Shown piece after piece: positions 44,346 to 54,552 of a DNA stretch of 64,000 nt; the first letter of the stretch is position 1; each line of letters starts with the position of its first letter. This DNA is from Alopecurus myosuroides (lineage: Eukaryota; Streptophyta; Magnoliopsida; Poales; Poaceae), in NCBI GenBank assembly GCA_028641055.1, contig CM054060.1, forward strand, positions 208,716,445-208,780,444. The letters run 5' to 3'. A program made the position numbers and the translations under genes. The notes beneath the pieces are model-generated. The model worked only from the letters and a program-made list of their open reading frames with translations. It was not told where the DNA came from and did no database searches.

Positions 44346-46552
44346 ACTTAGCCGCTACAAACCAGGTCATCAGCACAACAATCGTAGTCGAACGACCTGA
44401 AGACGGCAAAGCATACGGAGTCCAACGACCAGTATATTACATCAGCGAAGTCCTCTCGCCATGCAAGCAACGATACCCTCATTACCAGAAGCTCGCATAT
44501 GGAGTTGTTCTCACGGCCCGAAAGCTCAAGCATTATTTCCAGGAACACGCCATCACAATGGTTAATGATGCGTCACTCGGGACAATCATGAACAACCCTA
44601 TGGCATCCGGAAGAATAGCAAAATGGAGCATCGAGTTGGGCGCCTGGGACATCACCTATGCAGGACGCAACGCAGTAAAATCTCAAGTACTCGTGGAATT
44701 CCTCAGCGAATGGACAGAGCTACAAACGCCCGGGCCGCCTGAGTACACGAGCAATTGGATAATGTACTTCGATGGATCCAAGAGAAACGAAGGAGCAGGA
44801 GCCGGAATCGTTCTTATTTCACCTCATGGAGACAAGCTGCAATACGTCCTGCGATTGGATTTTCTACGAGATGATCCAGCATCAAATAACGACGCAGAAT
44901 ATGAAGGCCTTCTGCACGGGATGAAGATGACAATCGCCTGCGGAGCTACCCGATTAATGTTCTACGGCGATTCCAATCTCATAGTGCAGCAGACAATGAA
45001 AGAATGTGACGCCATTGCTGAAAACATGGTCGCATATCGTGACATGTACAATCTACTCGAAGGAAGCTTTAAAGGGTGCGAACTGAGGCACATTGCGAGA
45101 TCCAGCAACGAAGAAGCAGATAGACTGGCAAACATGGGTTCCACGAACACACCCATACCGCCAGGAATATACTTCGAACGGATGGTCAAGCGATCGGTCA
45201 AATTGAAGAAAGCTGAAGAAACACCAGCAGCGCCAGAAATAGAGGTCAGCCCGCAGGTCGCGCTTATCGAGCTTATTCATAATATATCACGACAGGTCTT
45301 TCTGGTCGAGCCAGTCTGGACGCAGAAATATCTCGACTACCTGCTCAATAAACAGCTCCCGGCCGATCCACGAGAGGCACGACAGATACTCAGGCGCAGC
45401 AAGTCCTTTCGAGTGGTCAATGGAGAATTATACAAGCAAAGCATCTCGGGAATACTTCAGCGATGCATCGCACCCGAAGATGGCAAGGAATTACTCCAGG
45501 ACATACACCAAGGAGATTGCGGACATCATGCTAGCTGGAAAACAATAATGGGAAAAGCTTTTCGAGCAGGATTTTACTGGCTAACAGCAGCCAGCGATGC
45601 AAAAAGCCTGGTCGAACGATGCGACGCCTGCCAGCGATTCGCACCAAGACCACATGCACCTGCCACAGAATTGCACATGATACCAATAGCCTGGCCCTTT
45701 GCACAATGGGGGCTAGACATGGTTGGACCACTACGCAAGTTCACACTAGGTGGATACACACACTTGCTGGTCGTAGTCGACAAGTTTACCAAATGGATCG
45801 AGGCTACGCCTGTAACTTCGGCTAGCGCCCAATGCGCCGTCAAATTCCTCGACTCCATCGTATGCAGATTTGGTGTGCCACATGACATCATTACAGACAA
45901 TGGTACAAACTTCACAGGAAAGGAAACACAACAGTTCTGCGAGGAAAAAGGCATTAATTTCAAGTTTGCTTCAGTTGCTCACCCGCAAACGAACGGACAA
46001 GTCGAAAGATCCAACGGCTTAGTTTCGGCTGGCATCAAGAAATGATTACTCGATCGTCTACACCCCGCTGTGGGACATTGGGCAGAAGAGCTACCCTCCG
46101 TACTCTGGAGCCTACGCACAACTCCTAATCGATCGACGAAGTACACGCCATTCTTCATGGTATACGGGGCAGAAGCAGTCCTTCCCGAGGACGTTCGATT
46201 CTGCGCCCCACGAGTTGTAGCCTACAGCGAAGAAACTTCCAACAAGGCGCTCGCAGAAGATATGGATGCACTCGACGAAATGCGTGACATCGCACTCGCA
46301 AGATCCGCAGTATATCAGCAATCCTTGCGCAACTATCATAGTCGCCGAATACGCCACAGAGCATTCGCGGTTGGGGACCTGGTGCTACGGCTCAAACAGA
46401 AGGAAGGACACAAGCTCGAACCACCTTGGGAAGGACCCTTCATCATACACGAAGTCATCCCAGGTGGAGCCTACATGCTAAAGAATCCGACGACCGGAGG
46501 GATCTATTCCAATCCGTGGAACATCGCACACCTCCGCAAATTTTATCCATAG
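44342..46552 (+). pseudogene. pol: pol, dual RNase H and integrase of the Tat element
   Basis: Order: remainder of the first RNase H (YLAATNQVISTTIVVE, PVYYISEVLSPCKQRYPHYQ), then a second RNase H of the acquired aRNH type with all four catalytic acids visible (IMYFDGSKRNEGAGAGIVL; NNDAEYEGLLHGM; FYGDSNLIVQQ; SNEEADRLANMG). The integrase has a zinc finger (GHHASWKTI...CDACQRF) and DDE triad (WGLDMVGP; IITDNGTNF; TNGQVERSN). A TGA at 46043 (context AAG AAA TGA TTA) interrupts the frame; the C-terminal part continues (HWAEELPSVLWSLRTTP; FFMVYGAEAVLPEDV; YHSRRIRHRAFAVGDLVL; WEGPFIIHEVIPGG) to TAG at 46552. Dual RNase H is a hallmark of plant Tat elements. Confidence 0.92.
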
Positions 46553-46833
46553 GTTTACTTGTTATCGCAACAAAATAAGGCTATACTAGCCAGTCCTGTA
46601 GCTCGAATACATGGTTTCTCAGTCATTACAATAAAGACATGATTCCTTCATCATATTCACTCGAAGCTTCTCGTTCTTTACATGCTAAAAGTTACAGGTA
46701 CACACCCCATAAAACACACGGGGGCTACACCTACAACTAAGCATCAGAGAAAAACATCATACAAACAAGGTTGTACACCTTACAACAGTTTTTACAAACC
46801 ATAAACAGATTACAGGATATTTACATCCGACGA
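46553..46833. other. Non-coding junction between pol and the antisense gene
   Basis: Follows the pol stop; contains an ACGGGGGCTACACC phrase like the GGGGGCTAC motifs seen elsewhere in this 3' region. The convergent sense and antisense units end here, so 3' UTRs of both probably overlap. Confidence 0.5.
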
Positions 46834-47654
46834 TCAATCAAAGCGCTGAGCATTCTCAGTCGCTAAAACTCTATCCACCTCTTCAGAGGTCAATCGGATA
46901 ATTTTCTCCGCTGCAGGACGCACAGCATCATAGTACGGCGAGATATCCTCGATTGCATAATATGGGCGCCGAGCAACAGAGTTAACATCTATCTCAGGAT
47001 GCCATATTCGGACAAAAGAGAGAGCTACAACCGCGCCGCACGTCATCTGATTGCGCACACACGCGCGAACTTCTCCTTCACGTCCAAACAACCTGAGAAG
47101 ATAGCACCAGTCTTTGGGACCCTTTTCGAGTGGGTAAAATGCAGCGTTCATCGCAACCAAGACCTCGTGAAAAGAACTCACGAGAATTCTCGCTTGGAGG
47201 ACTCGGAATTTCAAGGTGGCCATCACAAAACCCCGACTGCGATCAGACCAAAAATTGTTTGCATGAGGTTTTGAGCTGCTAGCCTCTTGAAGGATGTGGT
47301 TTTCTACCCACTGCTTTTCTTCCCTATCATCCGGATTAACGACTGGAGAGCAAAAATATACTCAGTCAGCTACGGAAACAAGGAAGAAAAAGGCACGGGG
47401 GCTGCACTACTTACAGAGCAAATCCCTTGCGACTACAGCCAACTCATCCATCAGAAATTGTTCGCGTTCAGTCGCCAATTTCTTCTTGGACTTCGCCACA
47501 TCGGCTACCCCGCGCATAGCTTTTAGCTTGCGCTCACCCTCCTGGACCTTATCACGAAGGCCCGCAAAAGTGCCAACAGCGGCCATAAGTGGATTTACTG
47601 GAGTACCACGTCCACCCGAAGTTTCAGCGGCAAACCCAGTAGCCTGGAAGGATA
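46834..47654 (-). CDS. Antisense gene of the Tat element, C-terminal exons
   Basis: Minus strand. Exon starting near 47653 (acceptor gtatccttccAG) encodes coiled coil (DKVQEGERKLKAMRGVADVA; KKKLATEREQFLMDEL) and ends at a GTAAGT donor near 47417. The last exon (to TGA at 46834) encodes FYPLEKGPKDWCYLLRLFG, ACVRNQMTCGAVVALSFVRI and a tail. The last exon resembles the end of proteins usually annotated as putative gypsy-type transposon proteins in grasses. Whether these exons belong to the same transcript as the gene ending at 47848 is not settled. Confidence 0.5.
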
Positions 47655-47847
47655 CAACGAAAGAAGTAAGATGCCCTACTCGAGTCATTTCTAGTCGCAC
47701 ATCTGACAAACGCTCGGGGGCTACTCCCATCGGGAGACAACACACAAACAAGGGGAATAAATTGCAAGGCGAATTCTTCAATTAAAGACAACAAAGGTAC
47801 GGGAATACATCCCAAGGTTCATTACAATCAAGGGGAAAAAAGAAAAA

Positions 47848-50777
47848 CTATGAGGCTACATTGGTGCTCCCGCTAGCGGCAGTCGCCCCTCCTCGCAGTC
47901 GAGCAAAAATCTCAGACAGCTTCCGAGCAATAATAGCGGCTTGCTCGCTAAAACGAGAGAGCCGTACCTTTTTGCCCGTGGAGGGGTCGACTGGAAGAGA
48001 TGAGTAGGCCTCCTCCAAACCTTCGACTCCATGCGCCAACGCAAATTGAATGGCGGTCTTCGCACCAGACTCCGACTGAGCGACCGCGAAGGCATCCAGA
48101 AGTTTGCCCTCTGAGAAGACCTTCAACAGATCATCTAGCGCGGGTGCAGGAGTGGCGTTAGCGATAAGGCGACCATGCAGTTGCACCAGCACTTGAGTAG
48201 CATCGCTAATCAAGGAGAAAACTCCATCAGAGTGCCTCTTAAGCTGGGCAAGCGTGTCGGTCAGCACATCTACCCGCTGGAGCCCAGGGATCGCTAGAGG
48301 GACATCCAGAAGACCTATAAAAGAAGAAAAATAACGCTTAGCAAAGTTCAGCAAAATAAAGGATCAAAAGTCACAAGAGTACAAAACACTTACCCGCGAA
48401 ACGCTCAGCGAGGGGATGGAGGAACGCGACAACGTCGTTATCGGCCTTACTGCCAGCTTCCTCTAATTCCTTCAAGGCCTTCCGCGCATCCGCAAGTTGT
48501 CGGCTAAAATCTTCCGATTGCATGCGGGAAGCCTCCAGCTCTTGTCGGATGGCCGTCAGCTCGGCCTCCCGAGCGGTTACCTGCTCGGAGAGTTTGACCT
48601 TTTCAGACTCGGAGAGTTCAAGTCGAGCTGCAAATAAATACTTATCAAAAATCAAGAATGGACGGAATACTGAAAACAAGGAGATGATAAAACCTACCCT
48701 TGAGAAGGTCGTTCTCAGTCTGAAGTCGGCTGCGGTCCGTTCGAAGTGAATCGCAATCCGACTCGGCGACAATGACACGGCGACCAATCGCCGCAAGAGA
48801 ATCAACAAGCGACTGCGAAAGCACGAAGAGAGAAGAGTTAAAAGGATTAAATTTGAGCCTGTACCCGATTATTCACAATCGACTACAGCCTCGGGGGCTA
48901 CTCCCATCGGGAGCACTACCGTGCACCCGATAAGAATGAAATCGTGAAGAAGAAGTAAACCAGACTTTGAGCCTGTAGCCGACCGCATGCGGTCGACTAC
49001 AGCCTCGGGGGCTACTCCCATCGGGAGCACTGTCGTGCACCCGATAAAAATTTGAAGACAGAAGACGAAGTTTTACCTGGCCGGTGGCGCGAAAGAGCGG
49101 ATCCGCGGAGCTGTCCGTCACTTCCTTAGAAGTTGAAGTCCTGGCGGCAAAGCTGGGGGCTTCACGTTCCGCAGTCGCAGCTTTGGGGGCTGCTCTGGGA
49201 GAGTTTTGGACGGTACCCGCAGTGGGAGTTTCACCCGCGTCCTTTGCCTTGTTCCTCTTTTCGGGAGGAATGGAAGAAGCGTACCTGCGAGGACTAATAG
49301 TCTGCAGTCTGCAACAAAAGATAAAAGCATCAGGATGAAAGCTCAAAGAATGTTCGACCACGAACAAGGAAAAAGGCTTACTCGTCATCTTCGTCCTCAT
49401 CCAACAAGTCCGCGTTCCAAGCGGTGTTCATCACTGGAAACGAAGGCGAAAGGGCGAGTGAACGAAGTGGAGTCACAAGGACGGGGGCCTGACTGGGCGA
49501 TGCTTCCAAGGAATTGTCCTTGGAAGTAGCCTCGTCATTATCCACCCGACGACGTTTGGGGGGGACACCATTCGAGTCTTCCGTGTCATCCGAAGAATCA
49601 CGCTCAGTACTCGACGAAGCGTTGGCAACACTGGTGTCAACCGCACCATCCTGGTGACTCGACGGTAGCTCTGAAGCCTCCTCTCCCGTAATTGGCGGGT
49701 AGCAATCTGCCATAGCCAAGCTCTACAAAGACAGAGAAGACGAGAAAAAACTTATCGGCTAGGACTCAGAACAAAAAGGGAAAAACTCAAAGACAAGAAG
49801 GAAGAAACTAACCTCGGCTGGAGGAGGATTTGAAGCGGCAAAGGCTTCAACTGAACAATCGGGGAATTTTCCCCCACCTTCAGTCGAGTGATACCTGCGA
49901 TTTTCTTCTCGAATTCCACATTCGAAAGTTCCTCGCGGCTTACTCGGCTGGGGTCCTCTGAGCCTTGATACTCCCACATAGCGGAGGGCCTTTGCTGAAG
50001 AGGCTGGATCCTGCACTTCAAGAAGATGCTCGCCAAATGCATCCCGTTGAGCACGACTCCCGCAGTCTGATCCCGGAGAGCATCTACTCTTGCGAGTAAG
50101 GGCGCGACGGTCTGATTCTCCTCGGCTGACATCCTGTGCCCCCAGGACTTTCGCCTTGTCAGAACAGCGAACGGGTGGAACTCCACGATCCCACCCGAGC
50201 TGTTGTCGATGACGTAGAACCACCTCTTCCGCCAGCTTTGGGCGGAGTCGACAAAATGCATGTTGAAGTAGCTGCCTTCCTGTCGAGCTTGGATCCCGAA
50301 GCCGCCCGTACGAAGTGGCTCGCCGGGCTCAGATTCCACCCGCGATCTCTCGCGAAAGATCCGAACTTTGAAGAGCGCCTTCCAAAGCGCCCAGTGCGGG
50401 CGAATGCCGAGAAAGCACTCGCAGAACACGATGAAGCACGATATGTGCTGCACCGCGTTCGGAGGAAGATCGTGAAGCAGTATGCCATAGACATACAGCA
50501 ACCCGAGGAGGAAAGGGTGGAGAGGAAAGGAGAGACCCCGAGACACGTGGTCAACAAAGACCACGCGCTCGTTCGATTGCGGGTTAGGTACCGCTTCCTT
50601 TTTTCCGAGGCGAACCCGCTTCTCCGTCTCCGCCGGCAGCAAACCCTCCCGCTGCATCTCCCTGATGCTTTTCGCAGTGGTGTTGGGGGAGCGCCAGTCG
50701 CCGGCGCGGAGCGCGGGTTGCGCAGAAGGTTCACCGGACGCAGAAGTGACAACACCGCGTCTTTTTCCGCCAGCCAT
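47848..50777 (-). CDS. Antisense spliced gene of the Tat element (Transposase_28-like domain plus coiled coil)
   Basis: Minus-strand ATG at 50777. Exons read from GT/AG sites: 50777-49813 (donor GAG|GTTAGT), 49722-49382 (donor GA|GTAAG), about 49308-49077 (donor CAG|GTAAAA), 48812-48698 (donor AGG|GTAGGT), 48627-48394 (donor CGG|GTAAGT), 48314-47848. Exon 1 has FPLHPFLLGLLYVYGILLH and ISCFIVFCECFLGIRPHWAL, matching the Pfam putative gypsy type transposon domain (PF04195, Transposase_28). Exon 2 is acidic/Ser-rich with PPKRRRVDND, a likely nuclear signal; later exons are coiled coil (SEKVKLSEQVTAREAELTAI). Such extra antisense ORFs are known in Tat elements; their role is unknown. Confidence 0.7.
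48850..49055. repeat. Two ~116-bp repeats in an intron of the antisense gene
   Basis: Two copies share TTTGAGCCTGTA.CCGA, CTACAGCCTCGGGGGCTACT and CCCATCGGGAGCACT..CGTGC then ACCCGATAA. CTCCCATCGGGAG is a palindrome. A third partial copy (GGGGGCTACTCCCATCGGGAG) is at 47716-47736. They lie in the intron before the exon at 48812. Confidence 0.75.
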
Positions 50778-50879
50778 TGCTTGCAGCACGAGCTCGAGCG
50801 CGAGGAAGACGAAGGTGGGCGCGAGGAAGAAGATGAAGGCAGAGAGCTGGGAAAGTTTTACCGTAGCGCTAACACCCGT

Positions 50880-50886
50880 ACTTATA
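50880..50886 (-). promoter_or_regulatory. TATA box of the antisense gene
   Basis: TATAAGT on minus (gtgtataagtacggg), 103 bp before the ATG at 50777. It suggests that the antisense gene is transcribed from its own internal promoter rather than from an LTR. Confidence 0.55.
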
Positions 50887-51996
50887 CACGGAGCGAGACG
50901 ATCTCAGCCGTACGATGCGCTACGTGGCGCTTATCACAACCACCACGTGTGAAGATGAAACGAAAGGGCGGCCAACGATGTTATGTGCCACGATCTTAAC
51001 AGAAGATCATGCGCATTTACTGCACGGTTCGCGTGAAAACCGGGAACGACGTCTCGTTTCCTGGTCAAAAAGCTGACATGGTGGGCCATCCATCTGCTAC
51101 CACTCCGTCACGTCCCATCGGGAGAAGAGGAGTGCGCCATGACGTCATGGCATACATCATTCAAATTCAAGAACTCTCGATTGGAAGTTCAAACGTGAAA
51201 ATATCTTCGTACGCACAACATTTCCTTCGAATAAAGGCAACTTTTTTCTGAACAACTCATGAAGCAAAACCTCTTCGAACAAGAGAAAAATACCCCGTAC
51301 ACGAAAACTCTTTCGTATGGGCACAGCGCTCCAAGCATGAAAACTCTTTTCATATGGACTTAATTTCTCTTCCGGCACGAAATTTCTTTCGTGTGGAACT
51401 CAAACAAATCGATCGGGTAGGAAGAACCTACCTCTTCTACACATGATAATTTTACATCATAAAAACCTGGATTGTTCAGCCGACTAGGCACATCCGGAAG
51501 CCATATTCTTCGAATATGAAGGTAAGACCCAAAAAGATCTCTCTTTTGGGCCTGGAATCGCACTCGAAAGCTGCATCCTCCGGTATAATTCCGTGTCAAC
51601 AACACGAAGAAAAATCCTAGCGGACGCGCCGGGTACCCCCATAGGTTAAGTTCGACTCGATAAGTCCACAACGGCCCAGTCGCAACAATCACCTCATCGG
51701 ATTCGAGTCGGAGGTCTCGAATCTGAGTAGGCCAGGAATGTTTTTGCCCTAGTCGCAATTAATTGGCCCTGATCTTTCGGGAGAGCCAAGCTACTGTGCC
51801 ACATCCTTCTGTGAAAAAAGCCGTAAAAAACAGGCACTTGTGTTGCTCGATACGCGAGCATGATGACTCATGATACAGGGAACACACCCTTTAGAAAACA
51901 ATAACAGTCGAGCTGGTCCTCCAAACGAAGATCAAGAAAGGTTTGACCGTCTACTCGACTGGAAAAATCTCAATCGAGCAGACGCTCGTGGGCTAC
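50887..51996. other. 3' non-coding region of the Tat element with hairpins and PPT
   Basis: No convincing ORF. Contains three short hairpins of similar design at 51301-51316, 51337-51353 and 51376-51393. The polypurine tract should lie next to the 3' LTR, where the sequence is gctcgtgggctac (51984-51996), a weak GGGGGCTAC-type PPT. Confidence 0.55.
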
Positions 51997-52489
51997 TGAC
52001 AAAGATATGGACTCTGGACCCTGCGGGTAAGGACACCCCCTCTCAGGCCCAAGGCCAAGGCCCAAGAAGAGGCGCCTTTAGAATACTCCAGAAGGCCCAA
52101 GTGAAGCCCACCCGCACTAACTTGCGGGTTAAGCTAGGAAACTTGTAAACCGACCTAACTAGAGTTCGAGTCCTCTCCGGGTAAAACTCGAGACCTGGCC
52201 GCCTATATAAGGCCAGGAGAGCCCCCCAGGAGGGGACCAAGCAATTACCGCACGACCGAAAAGCCTTGAACTCGAGACCGACTCTCGACTCGAGCACATC
52301 ATTGTAACCGATCTAATCTTCAATACAGATCGACAAGAGACAGGAGTAAGGGTTTTACCTCTACGAGGGCCCCGAACCTGGGTAAATCTCGCCCCCTGTC
52401 TAGCCGACGATTTCACCAGCGCTCATGACTTCTCCTAGTCGAAACCCGATAGGGTCACCTAAGGGATTTGTAGAGTCAAAGATTCGACA
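51997..52489 (+). repeat. 3' LTR of the Tat element
   Basis: 493 bp, TGACAAAG to GATTCGACA, about 8 substitutions from the 5' LTR by eye. Confidence 0.95.
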
Positions 52490-52494
52490 CCACC
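52490..52494. repeat. Target site duplication CCACC, right copy
   Basis: Exact match to 39680-39684. Confidence 0.95.
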
Positions 52495-52720
52495 ATACCT
52501 GCACAAATATTGGGAATGGAAGATGGCTCCAACAAGCCTCAACTATGCAGCGGTGGACGGGTATGTCAGCTACAAGCTATACAGAAGGATCCGAGACATG
52601 AAAAACAGTTTAAGTCCAACATGGCTGGAGAAGATCCGCCCCTGGTGCAAGAGCGAAGATAGAGCTTCATGCCGCCGCCGCGACAACGAAGGCACGATCA
52701 AAAGGATACGCAGGAAGTAG
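52495..52720 (+). pseudogene. 3'-5' exonuclease, C-terminal part
   Basis: Downstream of the Tat element the interrupted frame resumes: YLHKYWEWKMAPTSLNYAAV, then the Exo III motif YAAVD (Tyr-x3-Asp of the DEDDy subfamily) within NYAAVDGYVSYKLYRRI, and a basic C-terminus, TAG at 52718-52720. With one CCACC copy and the element discounted, the two halves are in the same frame, proving that the insertion hit a single coding exon. The 3' flank continues with a T-run (about 52880) and AT-rich sequence. Confidence 0.85.
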
Positions 52721-52960
52721 TTGTTTAAGTGTTTTAGCACTTGATAATAAGTGTTCTTATTTGTGTTCTGGTTTGTGTGCGCGAAAAATATGGTTGTTTA
52801 ACATATTAATGTAATTTTGTGCAATATGTAGCACATGGAATTTGTTTTCATGATTTATAGATGAAATACATTGCTGCTGTTTTTTTTTTTGGCATGAAAT
52901 AAAATTAATTGGTCAAACATTAGGAGCCTTAGATTCAACTCAAATTCAACAACAAACTCG
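52721..52960. other. 3' flank of the exonuclease gene
   Basis: Probable 3' UTR and downstream DNA: GT-rich stretch, a T11 run near 52880 and AATAAAA-like signal (gaaataaaattaatt) near 52897. No gene. Confidence 0.45.
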
Positions 52961-53117
52961 AACATTTTCAAACCGACTAGAGATCAAACTGGCGTATTAC
53001 AACAGATAATAGTCACGACATAAGTCAAACATTTTCAAACTGACTAGAGATCAAACTGACATATTATAACAGATAATAGTCGCAACATAAGTCAAACATT
53101 TTCAAACTGACTAGAGA
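52961..53117 (+). repeat. 67-bp tandem repeat, about 2.3 copies
   Basis: Units start at 52961, 53028 and 53095 with AACATTTTCAAACYGACTAG; the third is partial. Copies differ by a few substitutions. Confidence 0.85.
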
Positions 53118-53230
53118 TGCACGATACAACACACAATTCGGACTCCCAACATATAGCAGCTGCAACATAAGCCAAATGATATCGTCAGATAGAAGTTCAA
53201 ACAACAGCTCAATCTTCTTCAGTCAGCAGA

Positions 53231-54044
53231 TCATTCTCCTCCGGCAGATCCGTTGCAGTTGTGCCCACCGAAACAGTGGCCACCGTCCCTCACCTGAGGA
53301 GGGCCACTGCCATCCACACACCCACTGAAGAATGGAAACTGGTGCGTGCGTGTGGTGTCGATCTTGTCATCGTCCCACAGTGGAGTGTCCGTGACGACTG
53401 GGCCATGGTCCACGACCTCCGAGACATGGATGAGGACAGTGTGCTCCAATGTTCTCATCGAGGTTGGGATGCGCACTGTGGCCGACATGTACGGCTCTGG
53501 CACCTCCACAATGTAGGTCTTCGAGACTGCGCTCGGCTGCTTCATCCAGGCCTCCACCGACAGGAACCAGCTGTCCACCGGGACATGCATCTACACCAGA
53601 TCACCGCCAAGATGGTTTACGAACTTCCCCACCGCAACGGGCTCCCATGCCTCCCGCGGGAACCGCTCGAATGTGAGCTTCGTCAGATACGGTAGCTCAG
53701 ATCGCTCGGCGCCTACCACGGCACCAGCGAATAAATGTGAGCGATGCTCCATCGGCGACGACGCGCCAGGACAGATGTAACACGGCGTGCAGTCCTCCTC
53801 GGAACGGAATCGAATGAGAAAGTCCACCGACGACACGCTAACATCCACCTTCACCTGCCTACGGGTGACTGCGCATTGCGCGACCAGCGCAGCCAGGACT
53901 TCCTCAGGCGACAAAGGAGTGCGACGCCCTCCCACGGTGACCTCGAGCGCGCTTCTCCATTGCACGCGAGCGGGCAAGCACGCAACAGCCTTGAGTCGGC
54001 CGTAGTGCGGGCTCTCCAGTCCGAAACATCTCCTCCGGGAACAT
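53231..54044 (-). pseudogene. DUF4283-like grass protein, broken
   Basis: Minus-strand ATG at 54044 (MFPEEMFRTGEPALRPTQGC). A frameshift near 53955 is followed by LEVTVGGRRTPLSPEEVLAA, VKVDVSVSSVDFLIRFRSEE, LPYLTKLTFERFPREAWEP and FVNHLGG. A TAG at 53591 (CAG to TAG) is followed by MHVPVDSWFLSVEAWM, YIVEVPEP and IHVSEVVDHGPVV, to TGA at 53231. This layout matches the abundant grass family annotated with DUF4283, an RNA-recognition-like fold of unknown role that is often amplified near transposons. At least two lesions make it a pseudogene. Confidence 0.7.
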
Positions 54045-54552
54045 GCGGCGGGCAGCCGTGAACGAAGGAGAAAGCGAATAGCTGCGAGCGATCTATGGAT
54101 TCGGTGGGGAAGAAAATGGGGAATTTGGGTTCAATCCTGTTTTAGTCTTAATTTGACCCTTTTTTCAACACAAAATCTGCACTAGGGGCTCCAATTCTTG
54201 TTATAATATGTGCTAGATTTTGGTTTTCTATGTATGTACCGCATGCCCCAACAAAGTGAGGAAATAAATCCATTGGTCTACCCCCTTTCGGATGCCAGTT
54301 GAAGGGGTAAACGGAAAAGTTTTGGTCAACACATGCCAGAGTTTCGTTGAAGAGGGGGCTCCGGAGTAGGAATCCTTCCTACGCCTATATGGAGTAAAAT
54401 CATGTCCATACAAGTGTGCTAGGATGAGAAGAGAGCCAAGATCCAAACCCGAGGTGTGACCAGTTTCACCCGCATCGCTTGCTATATATGCAGGAAGGAT
54501 CTATACGTACACCTCAACCCCCTCCCCCTCCGGACGATCCTGAGGGAATACT
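54045..54552. other. Flank between DUF4283 pseudogene and satellite
   Basis: No gene seen. It holds the 5' flank of the pseudogene, then sequence with weak similarity to parts of the satellite (ctaccccctttcgg). A TATATAT-type motif lies near 54482. Confidence 0.4.

Larger units (their letters stand above)
39685..52489 (+). mobile_element. Full-length Tat-lineage gypsy element (12.8 kb) inside the exonuclease gene
   Basis: Two 493-bp LTRs, TTGGCGCC-type primer site, gag with protease, pol with RT, two RNase H domains and integrase, then a 5.4-kb 3' region holding an antisense spliced gene, flanked by CCACC duplications. The second, aRNase H-type domain and the additional ORF place it in the Tat clade (as RIRE2, Grande and Cinful). 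By eye the LTRs differ at about 8 of 493 positions with no indels. At the often-used grass LTR rate of 1.3e-8 per site per year this gives roughly 0.6 million years. Lesions: stops at 43317 and 46043, frameshift near 44338. Confidence 0.93.

Noticed and set aside
50136..50999. Long plus-strand open frame opposite the antisense gene
   Set aside because: It is the complement of exon 1 and the promoter of the antisense PF04195-like gene; composition keeps it open and it has no domain.
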